DNA from: Bacillota bacterium
GTDB lineage: Bacteria; Bacillota; Sulfobacillia; JAJZYS01; JAJYTV01
Direction: 5' to 3'
NCBI GenBank assembly: GCA_021786135.1
Contig: JAJYNV010000056.1
Location: 1-6,093, forward strand
DNA length: 6,093 nucleotides
Made by a program: the position numbers and the translations under genes. Below, piece by piece: positions 5,800 to 6,093 of the stretch (position 1 is its first letter; every line of letters begins with the position of its first letter). The notes beneath the pieces are model-generated. The model was given only the letters and a program-made list of their open reading frames with translations, had not been told where the DNA came from and did no database searches.

Positions 5800-6093
5800 C
5801 GACGTGGTCATCGGCGGCGAACAACTCATCGTCATGGCCGGCCCCTGCTCGGTGGAGAGCGAGGCCCAGATCATCGAGACGGCCCGGGCGGTGAAAGAGG
5901 CCGGCGCCCACGTCCTGCGGGGCGGCGCCTTCAAGCCGCGCACCTCGCCCTACTCCTTCCAGGGGCTGGAAGAGGAGGGGTTGAAGCTGTTGGCCAAGGC
6001 GCGCGACCTGACCGGCCTGCCGGTGGTGACCGAGGTGATCAATCCGGAAACCGCCGAACTGGTGGCCGAGTACGCCGATATCCTCCAGATCGG
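5624..6093 (+). CDS. aroF: 3-deoxy-7-phosphoheptulonate (DAHP) synthase, headless and running off the window
   Basis: DAHP synthase condenses phosphoenolpyruvate with erythrose 4-phosphate, the first step of the shikimate pathway to aromatic amino acids. Visible: most of a ferredoxin-like regulatory N-terminal domain (DVIGAVGDERGKA to VVPILQPYKLAS), then the TIM-barrel with MAGPCSVES (metal-binding Cys codon at 5846-5848), LRGGAFKPRTSPYSFQGL (erythrose-4-phosphate binding KPRTSP at 5933-5950), VVTEV and AEYADILQI. This is the type I-beta, Thermotoga/Bacillus-like form, about 340 residues. Compared with the Thermotoga enzyme, homology starts near residue 28 (codon ~5618). The first strand and helix are absent, and an in-frame TGA at 5594-5596 blocks extension. 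GTG at 5624, with GAGGGG (5609-5614) upstream, is the only evident start, but probably not a native one. The 3' end continues beyond the window. aroF is used by family resemblance; aroA or aroG naming is possible. Confidence 0.88.
   Translation, partial: MIHGATRDVIGAVGDERGKAVLQTLESLHGVENVVPILQPYKLASKEIKKAASLVRISDDVVIGGEQLIVMAGPCSVESEAQIIETARAVKEAGAHVLRGGAFKPRTSPYSFQGLEEEGLKLLAKARDLTGLPVVTEVINPETAELVAEYADILQI

Overview
This is a GC-rich bacterial window, probably from a metagenome or an uncultured Gram-negative lineage. It appears to be a mosaic of three blocks. Nothing in it fixes the phylum. The [NiFe]-hydrogenase maturation genes, a Crp/Fnr-type regulator, a CCA-encoding tRNA-Arg and a type I-beta-like DAHP synthase would suit many GC-rich Proteobacteria-like or candidate-phylum bacteria.

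Block 1 (1-3409) looks like ordinary chromosome. It holds most of hypF (5' end outside the window). A HybD/HycI-type hydrogenase maturation protease lies on the minus strand, its 3' end overlapping hypF by 75 bp. A Crp/Fnr-family regulator is divergent from the protease across a 220-bp control region. A tRNA-Arg(ACG) follows with its own promoter and a strong rho-independent terminator. HypF helps make the Fe(CN)2CO group and the protease trims the large subunit after metal insertion, so both serve hydrogenase assembly. The regulator is placed to control the protease and possibly itself.

Block 2 (about 3410-5615) starts right at the tRNA 3' end, a classic integration site, and looks like accessory DNA. 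It carries a tandem 10-bp repeat, a 60-residue small protein of unknown function, and the first third of a large beta-class DNA methyltransferase. That methyltransferase loses its family resemblance near 4770 and stops at 4800, without target-recognition or SAM-binding regions. Two unrecognised, translationally coupled reading frames follow (4814-5152 and 5152 onward) at clearly lower GC. No integrase, transposase or terminal repeats are visible.

Block 3 (about 5618-6093) is a DAHP synthase (aroF-type) lacking its first ~27 residues, fused out of frame to the second unknown gene. A stop codon sits just upstream in its frame. The breaks near 4770 and 5618 are either real recombination/deletion scars or assembly joins. 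Read coverage across them is the most important check on this window. I found no intact novel system. The most interesting material is the small protein plus methyltransferase pair beside the tRNA, and the coupled unknown pair.
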